Shown here one piece after another: positions 1-15,000 of a stretch of DNA of 64,000 bases. The position numbers and the translations under genes were made by a program. The notes under the pieces were generated by a model, which saw only the letters and a list, made by a program, of their open reading frames with translations, did not search any database and was not told the origin of the DNA. The stretch spans positions 844,622 through 908,621 of the forward strand of contig NW_019091428.1 of NCBI RefSeq assembly GCF_001949145.1. Direction: 5' to 3'. Position 1 is the first letter of the stretch. Every line of letters starts with the position of its first letter. This DNA comes from Acanthaster planci (taxonomy: Eukaryota > Echinodermata > Asteroidea > Valvatida > Acanthasteridae).

Positions 1-84
1 GAGGACGCGGAGCACAAGCTGATGTCTTCCCGTGAGCCCTCGCCCGAGGATCCCAACCTGGACGAGCAGAGGAAATTTTACAGT
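1..84 (+). CDS. DMD: dystrophin exon 1 of window (partial; human exon 18 equivalent)
   Basis: This is the 3' part of an exon cut by the window edge. It reads in frame 1 as EDAEHKLMSS...KFYS and ends in phase 0 at the donor gtaagt (85). It belongs to the start of spectrin repeat R4. Human exon 18 is 124 bp, so about 40 bp may lie upstream. Confidence 0.85.
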
Positions 85-3000
85 GTAAGTCTTGTATTTC
101 CATCAAACGAGGAACATCAGGACCATGTTTATAACAACTTTCATGACAGAAACGTTTGGATATAAGACTTAAAAGCTTTTAAAAGATTTTTTACTGAGAA
201 TTGATGTTAGTAGTTTTTACAGGAACTCTGTGTGATGTAGCAGCTCTTGAAATATTCAAAGTATTTGTCCAGCATTCTGTATTCATAATCAGGAAACTGT
301 TAAGTGTTCAGTGATTCAAGGAATGACTCTTCTAGAAAAGTTTTACAAGACTCATTGCATAAAGTGAAAATAAGGCAAACAAAAACTTACGAGACTTGGG
401 TGGCTAAACAGAGCAAGACTGCTGCTTTTGTAGTAGCACCATAGTGCTGGAATTCTGGTCTTGGTAATTTATTGTGATGGGTCTCGTTTGTCCCCCACAG
501 ACTTTGGAGAGAGATCTAAACGAGAGGAAAGCCCGGGTGAAGAATGTATCGGAGCTTGGCAACAAGCTGATCACTCAAACCCGCCTAGGTAAGAACCGGT
601 GTTTGTCTCAATAAACTAGCAGTCAACTAAGTTACTGATGGCCAAAACCAACATTAAACTTACTAAACTATTATCAATAAACCAGATTGGCATTCATTAT
701 TCAAATTTAAAGTTTTGAGTCTTAATTTTGCACACTTTATGAAAAGAAATAAATTGACTTCACTAGTTGAAATTCACCCTTCTGTCAAAAAGGCTTCTTT
801 GGAGTATGAAATCAGCCAATCAGCAGTGAGGAGTGTAACAAATGGAGTTTGAAATGAAAGTTTTTCTAAGCCTGCAATGAAGAGAATTTTCCTTTGGCAG
901 CTTTACCTTTGCAGGAAGACCCTGGTAAATACCAGGTACGGACATACTGTGATTGAAGAAGTTGTGCATTGAAAGATACGACATCAAAATTTGGAGACAT
1001 GATTTGTCCTGTACATCATTTCTCTGTTTAGATGTCGGCAGGTGAAATATTGACTGTTTATGCACACGTTTAAGGTTGTCGCAGTTTACCGTACTGTGCT
1101 TTTCATCCTTGTCTCTTCTCTCCCTCAGAGGGAACCTCGACCGAGCCTATCCGCCACTCGCTGGAGAACCTCCAGGAGCGCTGGCAGGACGTACGCGTCA
1201 TAGTGGACGGACGCAAGCGCAACCTGGACCAGGCCTCCCTGCGGAAGCAGTTTAGCGACGAGTCCAAGCGGGTCCAGGAAGTGGTGCAGTCGGTCCAGGC
1301 CTGGTTGGAGGAACACGCCACGGTGGCCGACAGCCTGCAAGGGATCCAGGCCCAGCTAGACCAGTGCAGGGTGAGGCACGAAAGGAAGAATGGAAAAAGT
1401 GAACAGGGGATAACTCGAAGTTTTCTCCGAGGTACCCCACTAAGTCCTGTTTAGACCTTGTGAAACCTCGAGGTAAACCCCAAGTTACCATTTGTTTAAT
1501 TTTGCCTTTTATTTTAGAGCTGTGAAAGATCTGTAGGTTTTCAAATTTGGTTGATTTCCTTTGGCATTCAAGGTTTCTTTGCTTTGAGAAATTGATGTAA
1601 GTGGAAATCTTTCAGAAATGAATAGGGAAGTTTACTGTGTTTCTGTACATGCTCAAGGAAGAAAAGAACCTCTTGAATGGGGTTTGAGGAAAATTGGAAA
1701 GTTTTAGTTTTGGTTCTTAAGGTTTAGGTTCTCTTGTTTGTACTCGGCTGTTTGTAAATATCAAACCAGTAAGCCGCTATTAATGAGCACCCATCTAGAA
1801 TTATGTAATTGCTTTATGCTCGTGAAAGTTGAAAATCTAATTTGCCTTTTATTGTTTTTTAAATTAGTTATTTTTTGAAGCATTTCAAAGGGACCTCTTT
1901 TGTCAATTCATTTGCAGCAGAAGTGCCTTGGTAAATGTGAGGAGGTAAAATATGACGTTTAGACACCGCAGGTGTTAGCCTGAATTTAGTCACTTCAACT
2001 CTTCACTCCCAGGCTAAGTAGACACCGCAGGTTGCTAGCCTGCATTTACCCTCAATTGCCCCATTTCTCAATCTCAGTCACCTTAACCCGCTCTTTCCCC
2101 AGGCTAAGCAGAAGGAGATGACCATTAACAGCCACCGCCTGGAGCGCCTCACGGCCACCTCCAAGGACCTGACGGGCGACGCCACCATCTCCCGCTCGGC
2201 CCAGCGGGAGACCAAGGCCCTCCGCCAGTCGTGGGAGGCAGCCCGGGCCGCCCTGGGGGACAAGGAGAAGCTGCTGGGCCGGGCGCTGGACTGCGCCCCA
2301 CCCCAGCGCTACATCGAGGCCATGAAGGCGCTGACGTCGTGGCTGCAGAGCGTGGAGGCGGTGCTGAGGTCAGAGGAGTTCTTTGTGACGGAGGTGGATG
2401 AGTTGGAGGACCAGCTGCAGAAATACAAGGTATGAAAGTTTAAGAGGTTCGAATCCTACCTGAGTCGTCGGATGATTACTTCCGCTCTGTTGATGGCATT
2501 TTGAGGTGAAGGTACTGGTAGTATGAGTGTGGTATTGTGGCCATTTCACATGACAACCATTTCGTCAACCATTTTGATTTTTGCAAGGTACCCAGCAAAT
2601 ATTTTTTGATCAGGTTACTAGGAAAAATTGAGCAGTGGGCGAAAATGGTCATCACTCAAACTTGCCCTTGGTTTTTGTCCTCCACTTTTAAGTTATGACC
2701 CTTGTGGTGTGTGATCAGTGCTTGTGAAAACGTGTTAAAAGATCTTACTATCTTGGGTGGAATTTTAAGTTGCTTTTGACAAGTTACTGACGTCACTGTC
2801 CGCTCCAGACCCCAGAGCCTCTTGAATTCGAGGGATATTTGCATTCTTTTTGTTCCCTCTAATTGAAGTTTAGCCTTGTTTGAAACTTAGAACTGGAGAG
2901 TGTACATGTTGATTTGTCTGTGGGCTAACTTTAACACTAAAGGCTGGTTCATACCACATGCAGATGTGAAAGCAAAGCAAAGCAAAGATGACATCAAGAA

Positions 3001-6000
3001 AGATGTGCTGCAAAATATCTCTCGAGTTGAAATGTGTTTGACTTCTGTGAATTCGTAGTGAGAATATTTGATGCCATTTGTGTGCGCTTTTGTACTAAGT
3101 ATGAACTGACCTCGAGCCTGCAAAGTTGAAATCTGCAATGTCAACACTGCATCTTTTCAGGAACTCCAATCCACCATACAGCAGCAGCAGCCCAACTACG
3201 ACTTTGTCAACAAGACGGGAAAGGACCTAGTGTCTGGTGCCCCGTCACCCTCGCAGGCCGAGACCCTGCAGCATGACCTGAACAAGATGAACCAGAGCTG
3301 GGGTGAGGTGACCTTTCTGGTGGAGGAAAGGCAGGGTCAGCTGGAGAGAGCCCTCAGCGAACTCAAACTGTGGCAGGTCAGTGGCGGTTCCTCCATTCTA
3401 CAGATCTCATTCAAAGAGATGGCCTGTGTGTTGATTCAGATCACTGTGGAAGTTGAGACCCCTAATGACCGTCACAAGACCCCACAGGACCAACGCAAGA
3501 CCTCCGGTCTGAATTCGAGCCACAAGCTATCCAAATGGATTACCCACGAAGCATTTCATTGTCATTGTTCACCCTGCGACTGGTCTTGTGAATGGTTTGG
3601 TGTCTGGTCTTATGATGGTCTGCAGTACACATCAGCTGTGTTGCTGCACCAGACTGGAAAAAAGGTCAGCAGCATTCAGAGCGATACACTCTCATAAGTG
3701 TAGTCTTGTGTGGCTTTGTACCACATAGCACAGACTCATAAAGGGAACATAGGATTCTTATTGTCCTCAACAGTTATTTTGTTGGCAAAACCAGTCCTCG
3801 ATAGTGAGTACCCTATTTGTGGGAAAACTTCCTTCTCCAAAGGCATTTTGCTACTGTAATCAGAGATGTGACATTTGCTCAAGGTACAGGTAATATTTCC
3901 ACTTAACGTTTTCTAAGGAAGATTTGAAGGTTAGCACAACGAGACCAGCACTAATCGTACATTTGCATCGACACTACTTGACCTGGTATTTCTACTGTGA
4001 GGCTTCAGAAGTTTTTCCGAAAACCTGAGAAGCAAACTCACAAAGGATACCTTGTGTCACCTGGTGTCACCTCAAGTGTAGTACTTATTAACTGTGACCT
4101 GTTTTGGTCTGTCAGGATGAAGTGAACGGCCTGAAGAGTTGGATGGCTGAGGTTGACACGTTTCTGTCTGCTGAGGAAATTGCCTTGGGTGACTTAGAAG
4201 TTCTCCAGGCCCAGCTGGAGCAAGGACAGGTAGGCGTCTCAAGACTTGAAATTCGTTGGAAATGATTTTACAGACATTCGGACTTTCCAGGTAATGTTTG
4301 TTCGCTTACTTTTTACTCCAAAGTAAAGCATGTGGGATACTAGGAAAACTACTTCAGTCATTCCAAATAATTTGTTGGAAATGGAAAACTGCTGATGCAG
4401 AATTCAAACTTGGAACCCAGGACTCCTCTTGAAGGGAGATGTTTTAGAGGTCACGTTAGAATACTATTTCAGTTACGCTGTCTTTCTTTTCGTAGAAACT
4501 GTGCCTCATTTTTAACGTGGTGCTCTTCTGTACCACAGTAAGTTTGTGGCGCGGACTGCCAAGTTCGCATGGTGATACTTCTGTCACCTTTCATCCCTTG
4601 GACCTGGGTTCGAATCCATCTCTGGCAACCTTGTGGACTCAGTTTGTCAGTCTGTGAATTTGTGGGTGCCTCCAACAAGTCAAAACACAGATTCTCCTTC
4701 GTCTCTGTAACTACATGACGCTGCGTCGTAACCTTTTGCAATTTTCGTCAGCATTTCACGTTTCGGATTACAGGCTGCACTTTTCAGGAGTTCCTGGTTT
4801 TGTTACCCTAAAAGATGTACATTGGATCGATGACAGCAAAAGATCCACGAGAAAAAAAAAATTAACTAGAAAGTGCCTGAAATTTATGGAGGCAGTGTAT
4901 TCCACTGAGAAACATAAAGCACTCTAACCTGGTCAGGTAAAAGCAACTGAAATGACTACAAACCAAAAAGCTTTCCTGCGACGCACTGAAATTTATTTCC
5001 TGCCTGCCAACACCTGTAAATCATTTAATGTTCGATCAGTAAATCGCAAGGGTGCGGGCCTGCCAAAGCCAGCACGGGAAAGGACTCGTATTCATTTAGC
5101 CGGAGTCATTGAGTAATATATGGTGCCATAAACAAACAGGCCACGGCTGGAAAACAGGAAATTAAAAAGAGGGAGGCATTCCACATTCTGCGCTTGGATC
5201 ACTTGATGGATTGCAGTCAGGTATTCCTGACAGTTGTTGGAGTCAAAATGCATGTGTGACGCACAGGCTTTAATTTCCAGGCCTTCATTACCGCGCAGCA
5301 AAACTGATGAGCTGTCTCTTCTGAGATATCAGAAATATGAGTGGATTCATCAACATTAGGATTTAGTCGGACGGAAAAAATTCACACTTTTGGAGCCTTG
5401 GAGACACACGTGGAAGGCCCTTTTTGCAAATAAAATGACTCCAGAGTAAATTCTCAGAATAAGATCTGAGATCTTTTGAAATGAAAAATTATTGACCAAA
5501 TTCCACGAAGCAGTATACACATCGTTTTAGAAATTCTGATCTTAGAGAATTCACTTTTAAGCAGATCCTACCATTATGCATGGCGTGATAGAGAAACAAA
5601 ACAGGTCAGCCATATTCTGAATCGGTTGTGCCATGCTAATCCTGAAATATCTCCCATCTGGGAACCTTATTTTGATGGAACACGCGATTGCATACAAGAA
5701 CAGAAATGAAATCCTCAAGGCCACTTGACGAGAAATGAAGCCAGTGTACTGTTTGTCGACCATCCCAGGCTCTGACCGACGACATCCAGACGCTGCAGCA
5801 AAACATGGACAACATCAACGAGACCGGGCAGAAGTTGGCCAAGGAGGGAGATTCCCCTTTCGCGGACCGCATCACGGCGGAGCTGAAGCAGTTGCAAGCC
5901 AAGTGGACGCAGGTGACCAAGCTGGCGAGGGAACAGCGACAGGTCGGTCATTCGGCTTTGTTTGTTCATCAGTCGTCAAAAACCTTGCCACATTGGTGAA

Positions 6001-9000
6001 GAGGGAATCAGTCTGGAGTATTGCCATATTTGGACGGCCTATTACGTGACAAATCTCATGCAATCTGACCAATCACAAGACGACTTCTAACAGCCTTTAA
6101 TTAACGGATTGTGTGGGTGTTCCCGTGTTATAGAGTGCTTTTCTTAAACGTTGCCGCATATGGAATAAAAAAAACACTAACGAAAATTTCAGTTGCAGAA
6201 GTTTGATTGGCTGTTCAAAAATACCTGACTACAGACATAAACTAAACGTTCTAAAACATGTGTGTACCGATGGGATTTAATATTCATTGCTGCCAACTTG
6301 AGATATTTAAAGTTGAATTTGGACAAATATTCCTGTATCAGTAGGGAAAGGTTACTATGCCCATATGTGGTAATACTCTGGGCTGGGGACGGGATACTCC
6401 GAACCGCTCGGTGGTGGCAAAAGTATAGTTCCACATGACAGGTCCAGTACTGTTGGCATCATTTTGAACATTGATATATAATCTCTGTCGTGATGCAAAC
6501 AGTACTGGATTGAACTTGTTGGCTCCAGCAAGTGTTACAAAAGCCTCCCGTTCTTCTTGCTTTTTGTAGTCGTAATTATCAGTTTTATGACGTAAGGATG
6601 GATGAGAATTTGTATTTGAGCTAGGAAGAATAGGGAAGCCATGTTTGATGACACATGTTCACTTTCCATTTGTTGAGCGTTGGCGTTGTACATTGAAGAC
6701 AGCGTTATGAAACAGCTCAGGATGTTGAACATTAACCCCTTCGCTACGGAGGACTGCTACTACCACACCATTGTGTGAGGATGAGTGCATACCACACATA
6801 CAGTCTATTCACCTGCTGGTTCAATGGGGCCTGCTGTTGGACCAAGCCCCCCATTCAGGGCATAATACAGCCCAGCAGTCGCGGTCAACATAACCCTGCC
6901 GTGAAGGGGTTAATAGTTTTCTCTCTCGAATGAAGTTGATAGGCGGACTGTTTTCATCCCCCTTTGCAGAGTCTTGAGACAGCCCACGGCATGTGCAAGA
7001 AGCTGAAAGACGAGATACTGGAACTGAACGACTGGCTGGACCTGACCGAAGCGGACTATATCAGCAAAGACGCATCCATCCAAGACCCCACCGACATCCA
7101 GAACAAACTCAAGAAAGTCAAGGTCGGGAGGTTTTTTTCACTTTTCTGGGATACATTCTAACTGTGAAAGGGCAGGCTTCTTGTCAGCAGTTTTTCCCTC
7201 CAAAAGATCTAGTGTGTTTGAAATGTACCCAAGCGAGAGTCTTTATAGCAAGCTGAGAGAGTCTTAATCAGTAGGTAGAATGATAGGTCTCATTTTGATA
7301 AATGCAGCAACTCAAATGTCGACGTGGAGAGCTGTTTAGTTCCCCCAACACACTTTTCAGGGTTCCTATGATAGTGGAAAATTCTGAGAAATCCTGGAAG
7401 AAAGTTGTACTTTAAAGTTATGGAAAACTCGAGGGAAATTGGAGAAATAGGGTGCTTTCGAATCCTGTTTTAGAGGGAAAAAGTCATTAAACCTCCTATG
7501 GTTAACAGCATAAATATGCATGAATGCCCATGGTCGTTGTTGTGCAGGTGTTTTCTATACAAAACACAGAGATACACAGGTTCAATGGGAATACAGTTGG
7601 TTGCCAGCACAAAATGACTCAGGGTCTTTGGTACAGTCCTCTTTGCTACAGTTGGCTTACTGCACAGTTATGCACATGAAACAGTGAGGCAAAGTTGTTG
7701 GGCAGCACAAAAGTGCAATCTGATATTCCTGTGAGGGACAGTTGGTGCAGTGCATAACATGACACAGCTGTGCTTCTTTGAGGTGTTTACCAACTGACCC
7801 AAAGAGTGACTTCCACATAGGAGGGTTAAAACATACGGGAATGAAGATCATGCAAGGGTTATGGACTGCTTTTGATGGGAGAATGGAATAATGATTAATT
7901 TGCAGTCTATATGAAAATCCTTGTGGCCATCAGAGGCTTCCAGATCATTATACCAAACAACATTTCTCTGAAAAATGGTATTAAATGTCATGGAAATTGT
8001 CATATTTTAGGAAAGTTTAAAATTTGGGTTTTTACATGTCTCAGTGAAGGCGGACTCTTTTTACATCAGGTATTGTTACTTAAAGTGATTCTGTGTTGTC
8101 GATCAAATGTATAGAATTGAGAAATTTACTCCAAAAGCTGTGGGATCCAAACAGTGGGAGGTAACTCTAGTTTGTTTCCAACTTCTAGAAAGCTCAGGAA
8201 GATGCCAAAGATAAAGAACCTGTCATGGCCTCAGCAACCAAGGGCCACTCGGCGCTGGTCGCCAAGGCCTCCCCGGACACTGCCCCAGCCCTCTCGTCGG
8301 AGTACTCGGCCCTGAACGCCCGCTGGACAGCCCGACGGGAGAAGCTGGCCTCTGCGCAGAAGCTGCTGGCCGAGGCCGCCGACAACTGGCGCCAGCTGAA
8401 GTTGCTGCTGGAGGAGGAGACCGTGTGGATGGAGGGCTTTGAGAAGAAGCTGCAGAATCCCTCCCTGAGCCTGGACGCCGAGGAGATATCAGAAGAGATT
8501 GATGTGAGTCGGGGAAAACAGATAATGGAAATTGTTGGAAAAATGTGTTTTAAATGCAAGGTGCGAGAGATTCTTGGTTTCTTGTTGGAATGAGCCTTTC
8601 TTTGGCCACGTTGACTGGCACTTGCATCTTTCCGTTGGCCCCTGAAACTTTCTTGCCAAGTCTGATTGCTGCTGGTATTGCAGAATAACTTGGAGTCGCC
8701 GAATGCCTGTGAGTGTTCAGTTGATTTCACTGGCCACTCTAAACCTTTCCTTTTTGTGTGTCAGGTACGTTGTAACTGCCTCAGATTGGAATCGCTGAAA
8801 AAAATATTGTAAATTTATTATTGTTTCATTATTTTCTTGCGGTTTATGGTCATTGGATGAGCCACCTTCAGAGTAGTCTAATTGGGCCTGGGAATCCATA
8901 CCTGATCATGGATCGCTGAATCCCCATTGATGCCACTGCTTCATCCAAAGGAACAACAAAGAAAAATACAGATGGCTCTGCCGCAAGAAAAAGCTCAAAT

Positions 9001-12000
9001 AACATGGGACTTCACCAGAGTTGAATCCTCCATTTCCCTGATGTTGGTTTAACTCACCTTCAAGTCAGGGATGGCCTTGAAGTACAGTTGTAATCTCAGA
9101 AGTTTTGGAACTGCGTATTGTACTGTAAATGCTTCAAAATGGGCAAAGCTTGGTAACTGTGCATTGTTCTCTCTGACAACCTTCATGCTTTCATTTCCTC
9201 GTGAATTGTTCACTTGAAGTTGAATGACCTTTGCAGGTTAGCATGCTCACCCAACCTTTGTCTGGTTTGGCAGGCCTTGGAGCTGGCTGTCCAGAAGCAT
9301 GCCGTCGACAACTTGGAACGCATCAACAAGCTGAGCCAGAGCCTGGTGGCCAACGACATCATGGTGTCTGCCATGGAGCGGGAGACGAAGATCTACAACC
9401 AGAAGGCCAAGGAGGTCATCGCCCAGGTACAGGAATTAGAACCACCATGAGTGTAGATGTCCATGCGCCAAATCACCAAAGTGGACAGATTAGAAAAGCT
9501 GTCTGTCCTGAGTGGGACCAAGAGAGGGCTCAATTTTCCTAGCTAGGGACTCTTCTTTGGTGGGAACTCTACTTCACTGGTTCACGAATGTCTATGAAGC
9601 CACACAACCACATAGTTGTGTGGCTACCAACAAAATGAACACTCCCCACCAACATGGCTCTTTTCAACCCAAGAGGGGGTGCTTCAACCATGATGGTGTA
9701 TCCTCCCAATGTAGTAATTGAACAGAGTTTGTTAACTAGTAAATGTAAGATGTCCTCCTCTTAGATCTTTATCATAATGCTGCCAGGTTTGTCTTGTTCC
9801 CTTTTGACCCATTGGCAGTAGCAATTTAACTTCAGGTGTTGAGAAAAGGGAAGAGACTATTTTTTCTTTCCAGCCTCAGGTTAATTATGATGCTTTGAAT
9901 GGTAGAAACCCACGATGGCTGCCCCATGATAGAGGTCTATTGCATTTAAGATTAGATATTCAGCGAGCAAATTTTGAAGTGTAGCCAAAGTTTTATTGTC
10001 ATGAACATTTGATGCAGCTTCCCTATGCAGTGTTTCACTGAAAACAAAGTTCTCTTTCCATTGAGCTCACTGGTTACTCAAAAAGGCAAGGTCGTTCTCT
10101 ATAAAGCACCTGATGTCACCGCTGCTTGAATATGTTGATTTCTTGAGAGTTTGCACATAGCCGTGCTGAGAGGGCTGACTTCATATTGATGTTCACTAAT
10201 GCCCTACGACGATCGCCATTTTGTGCTTGTACTGTTGGAATACTGAACTGGCTCATTGCTATGGATGTAGCCAGAGCTTGTGAACATTTGCCTTCAATGA
10301 CAGTAGCGACTTGCAGGTTAAACCCTGAAGATGTGGTATCGGTCTTTATCGTGTATCATTATATTTAAGAAAATTGTATCGTACTTGAATAAACCAGGGA
10401 TGACAAAATATGGAGGGCCTGACGTTTTGATCCTAGTGGAATCTTTCTCGAAGGTAATATGATTCCGCTGGGATCGAAACGTCAGGCCCTCCATATTTTG
10501 TGATTTGTACTTTAGGTCACTGTAGTCGGCAAGCAGTTTGCAGCAGTTTTGTATTACATATCTGTGGAAACCAGGGATGAGTTAGGCTCATTTCTAGTTT
10601 CTGGTACCGCCAAAGGTCTCCATTTAGTCCATTTGTATAAAACACTAAACAAAATGACTCTTAATATAGGGTACGTGTTTGTCTGAACATTAGGCCAAAG
10701 AGTGCCAACAGCGGCTGGAGAACAATGTGCAGCTCCTGCAGCAGTTGGAGAAGGACATGCTGGTGCTGCAGAGCTGGATCACCATCGTGGACAGGACGCT
10801 CAACGGCCGGCTGGCGTCGCGGGTCTCTGCCCTGGATGTCCCCAGTGAATTTGAGGTAGGCTGGAAACATCCCAAACTCCGCAATTGCTGAAATGAAAAC
10901 CACCTGATGGTTGTCCTCCGCTTGTTTTACTCTCTCTTCAGTGGTGCCTTTTGTGGGTGATGTTATCTGTAGTGTGTATGCTTTGACGTCTTGGACCAAA
11001 TGGCGCAGAGACTACCAACCAAACCCCTTTTAGAACACAAAGCAATAATGACATTCTTTAATTTAATGTGCTTCACCGTCCAGCTCCCTGCAGGAAAAAT
11101 TATTGCTTTGGCAGAAGATAAAAAAGTGCTGAGACATCTGCTAAGTTTTAGCATGATCTGTTTACTGACTGTCTTGCAGGCTTTTAATCCTCTTCATTTA
11201 AAGAAGTTACATCCTGTGGAATTTTCCCAGGTTAAAATTGGCTTTGTATGTAAGATCTTGTGTTTTACCTCTGCTTCTCAGCCTGCCCTTCATTAATTTA
11301 TAAACCGTTTTCATTGGGACATTCCATCTTTGCTAAATCCATTCAGGAATTGGAACTATTGTGCCCTCGACCAACTGGATTTCTTGTTTGTGTCGTTTCA
11401 GCAAATGAAGTCGGAGTTTGAAGCCCACGAGACTGTGCTGTCCAACATCGACAGTAGGGCCACCGCATTGATGGAACAGACCAGCAGCTCAGCCAATCAG
11501 AGGCTCCATCAGCAGGTGGAGATACTACGGGTGAGTTGAATGGCTGAATCAGAAAGGAGAAATAAATCAGGAGATTTCTCCCCTCCGTACGTCAAGAATA
11601 CCACTTTGGGAAATAGGGTTATTTAGAAACTGCGACCAGGTGTTGGGCATGCATTCATAGATCTTTACCCAAATGACAAAGAATATCATCTATTCAGTGT
11701 GAATAGAGGAAAGATTTCTTGTAGAAGATAAGGTCCCCGCATATCTGGGATGTCTTTGATTTTGTTAATTTGTTTTTTGTCTTGTAGAAAAACATGGATG
11801 AGCTCCAGCACAAGTTTCGGAAGTTCCAAAAACCGTCTGATTTTGAGCCCAAGATGGCCCATGTCAAGGGGATCCTGGACAACGTCCAGGAAGGCATCGG
11901 GGTCTTGGTGGTCAAGAACCGAGAGCCAGAGGTCATCAAGACCCAGCAGGATGCCTGCATGGTAGGTCAGGTCGTTAAGGACTGATCAAAACTGGTCAAA

Positions 12001-15000
12001 ACTGGTTTTATCTGGTTTGTTTAGATATTGTGAGGTTGATCCAGTCGCCACCAGTCAGAAGTGGTTTTGTCTGGTTTAGATGTGACAAGCATTATTGAGG
12101 TTAGACCAGTTGGAACCGTTTTTGGCCAGTTTTGCTCAAGCCAGAATTGAAACTATGATCCAGTGAGAACAGGTTGGAACTGGTTTTGCCCAGTTTTGTT
12201 TGTGTACATTGTTGAACAGATTCTGTCAAGCTGAGTTGACAGCAATTCTACCATTATTCATTGATTTTGCCCGGTACCCAGGACACAATATGTACTTAAG
12301 TTACCCGGTAAAATCAACTAGTCATTGACAAGTTGGCATCACTCAGAAACTTGCTTTAGGTTGTACAGATGTGATGTTAATGTCACTAAAAACTGTCTAG
12401 TTTGTCAACAGTGGTGTGGTTTAATTACAAGCCGTCCTGGACAATCCTGCTGGGAGTTGTTTAGTTACATTTCAGCATCAGTTCTGATGACTATTTATCT
12501 CAGGGCTTCTACAAGACGCTAAGCGAGATCAAGCATGAGGTGGAGTACGTCATTAAGACAGGCCGCAGCATCGTGGAGCGCCGGCAGCTGGACAACCCAG
12601 CTGAGCTGACGGAGCGGCTGAATGCCCTGAAGCTGCAGTACAACCAACTGGGCAAGCGGGTGACAGAGGGGCGGGACGAGCTGGAGAAGGCGCTGTCGCT
12701 CAGCCGCAAGGCAAAGAAGGAGCTGGTGGCCCAGGGCGAGTGGTGCCAGACCCGGGAGGCGGAGCTGGGCCGGAAGCAGAACGAGGACGCGGAGGGCGCT
12801 CCGCAGAGCTTGAATCAGGAGGTTGAGTGGTGTAAGGTGAGCTGGGCCTTTTGTTCTGCCACATGTGTATGTTTTTTTCAGTGTCCACTTAGGGTTTGCC
12901 CGGACTTCAAGGCCATTTTCCAGTACTTTGCATCTCAGGCTTCATCTCTAAAAGCACTCCCCAGATGTGGGCTTAAGTTGTTCAAATTAAACAGAAATAC
13001 TTCAGTATTTGGCACTGTTGCTGTTGTACGGTGTTGTGGTTGCACTACTTGAATTATTGTTGGGCCAACAACTTCAAAATCAGAGGGGTTAAATATCAGA
13101 TGGAGATGAAGCCAATTATTGGAAAGCTCCCCAAGATCTCTCACCCCCAAATTGATGATTGTTAGAGGTTTAACTGATGTCGCACTTTGGACAAAATAAC
13201 TGGTGTAAAACTCTCATAATCATAGCCATTTGGGAGGCAACTCATGCCCTGTCAGGTGTTTAAAGCTCTGGAAAGTAATTCTTTAACTCTTGTCTTTGTC
13301 ATTATTCCCCTCCGGTGGATTATTTGGAGTTTTTTCATTCCCCAAATTCTGTCAGGTCATTTTGGTCAAGTTGGCCTACACTCCTAGATTCTGGAAGAAA
13401 GTAAAATTGGTACTTTATGGGATATGACGTTGACAAGTGACTTAGGCATTACCAAACTGTTGTATTCATAACATCTGCAAATAATGAAAGATGTTTCCCG
13501 ATGGTTTGATGTTTATGATAAATGTTTGATCATGTCGAAGTGTTTTTACAAGAACACATAAAGTAAGATTCAAGGGTAATTTCTTTCATTTTATGGAGTG
13601 CAGTGAAAAATTTGAGTTTTTTGGGGGGGATGAAATGTAACGGTTTGCCTCTTGTGACTTGGTTTGGCAGAAACTGGAGCACGACGTCAGGAAGCGGCAG
13701 AACTCAATGGGCGAGTGCAAGAAGCTGGCCGACAAGCTGATCGCCTTGGCCGAGGAGGGCAGCCTGGACTCCCTCAAGGAGGACTGTGAGGAGATAGAGA
13801 AGAGACTGGCCAAGCTGTCTGGCCAAGTCAAAGACAGGCACCTGCAACTCAAGGTGAAATACTGCTTCATGGGAGCATGACCAATACCAATCACTGAACA
13901 AATTTTTAGGCATCTAATCAGTTTCTGAGAAATTTATTCCCCAAGTGGTCTAAGGATCGCCAGTTTGGTTAAGAGTTATGCCCTCAGCCCCGAAGTGAAA
14001 GCATGCCTTGTAAATGTGACAACTCTCTTTTTTTAATTGAAATTGCCGTACTGAAACAGCGGGACTGATTTCAGTGTCATAAGCAAGTCTGTCACACGTG
14101 AAATTAAAAGTCAGGTCTCAAGGAATGGGGACTTAATGTTACGGAGAATAAGCAATAACAATGGAGTTCATGCATCACACATCACTTGAATTTTCTGTGA
14201 CTGATATTGAGGTAAGGTGTCTTGTGAATTGGCGAGATATTGACTTGTGATGACACGATTTGCAACCCTGACTGATTTTAATGATCTAAAGTCTGTATCA
14301 TCAGTTTTGAGGGGGGGAGACTCAGTTTTATCTGTTTTGGAACTACTGCGTTTCTCTCTAGAAATACCTCGATCAAATAGCGGAGTTCCGTCACAGTCTT
14401 GGTGAGGTGAAGCCGTGGCTCGCCGAGGCTGAGAGGATCTTAGATGCCTCGGACAAACTGCCGAGAGAGGAGAAAGTCGGTGAAGAGGAACTGGCCAAGT
14501 GCAGGGTGGGTACCGACTTTGTATGCAAATTTTGCCGCCGCTTAATGTAAAAAGCAAAAGTGGTAGAATCCTGTCTTTCTATAAAAACTGAAGTTTGGAA
14601 AGTAATTAGTTTGGTCAAATGAGGCTTACGGGTTTGCATGGCAGACATGAACGAAGTATGGCAGGTGTACGGAAACAAAACGGAAGTTACTCTCTCTTTT
14701 GTTATTTGTGTGATTTCAAGAGGAACTGGTCGTTTCTACTCGTCGTTTTGAAAGGTATACTCTGTTTGCTATCGGGAGTGTCTCCTGACTTTATGTTTCT
14801 GAGGCTTGTAAGTCTTAGTTTTTTTCCCCTTTTCTTTGCACAGAAATTGCAAGAGGAATCGGAGGACCTAGCTACGAGAGTTGAAGAGATCCGTGACCAG
14901 GCCTTGGAGCTGCTGCGGCTGGGCGGCGATTGCCGTCGCTCCACAGAGCCCGACCTCATCAGCCTCAACCAGAGATGGGAAGACGTGTGCCAACGGGCCA

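Noticed and set aside
10461-10500. Hammerhead ribozyme in the hairpin element (gaaac...gtc)
   Set aside because: The essential CUGAUGA segment is absent, so the catalytic core cannot form.
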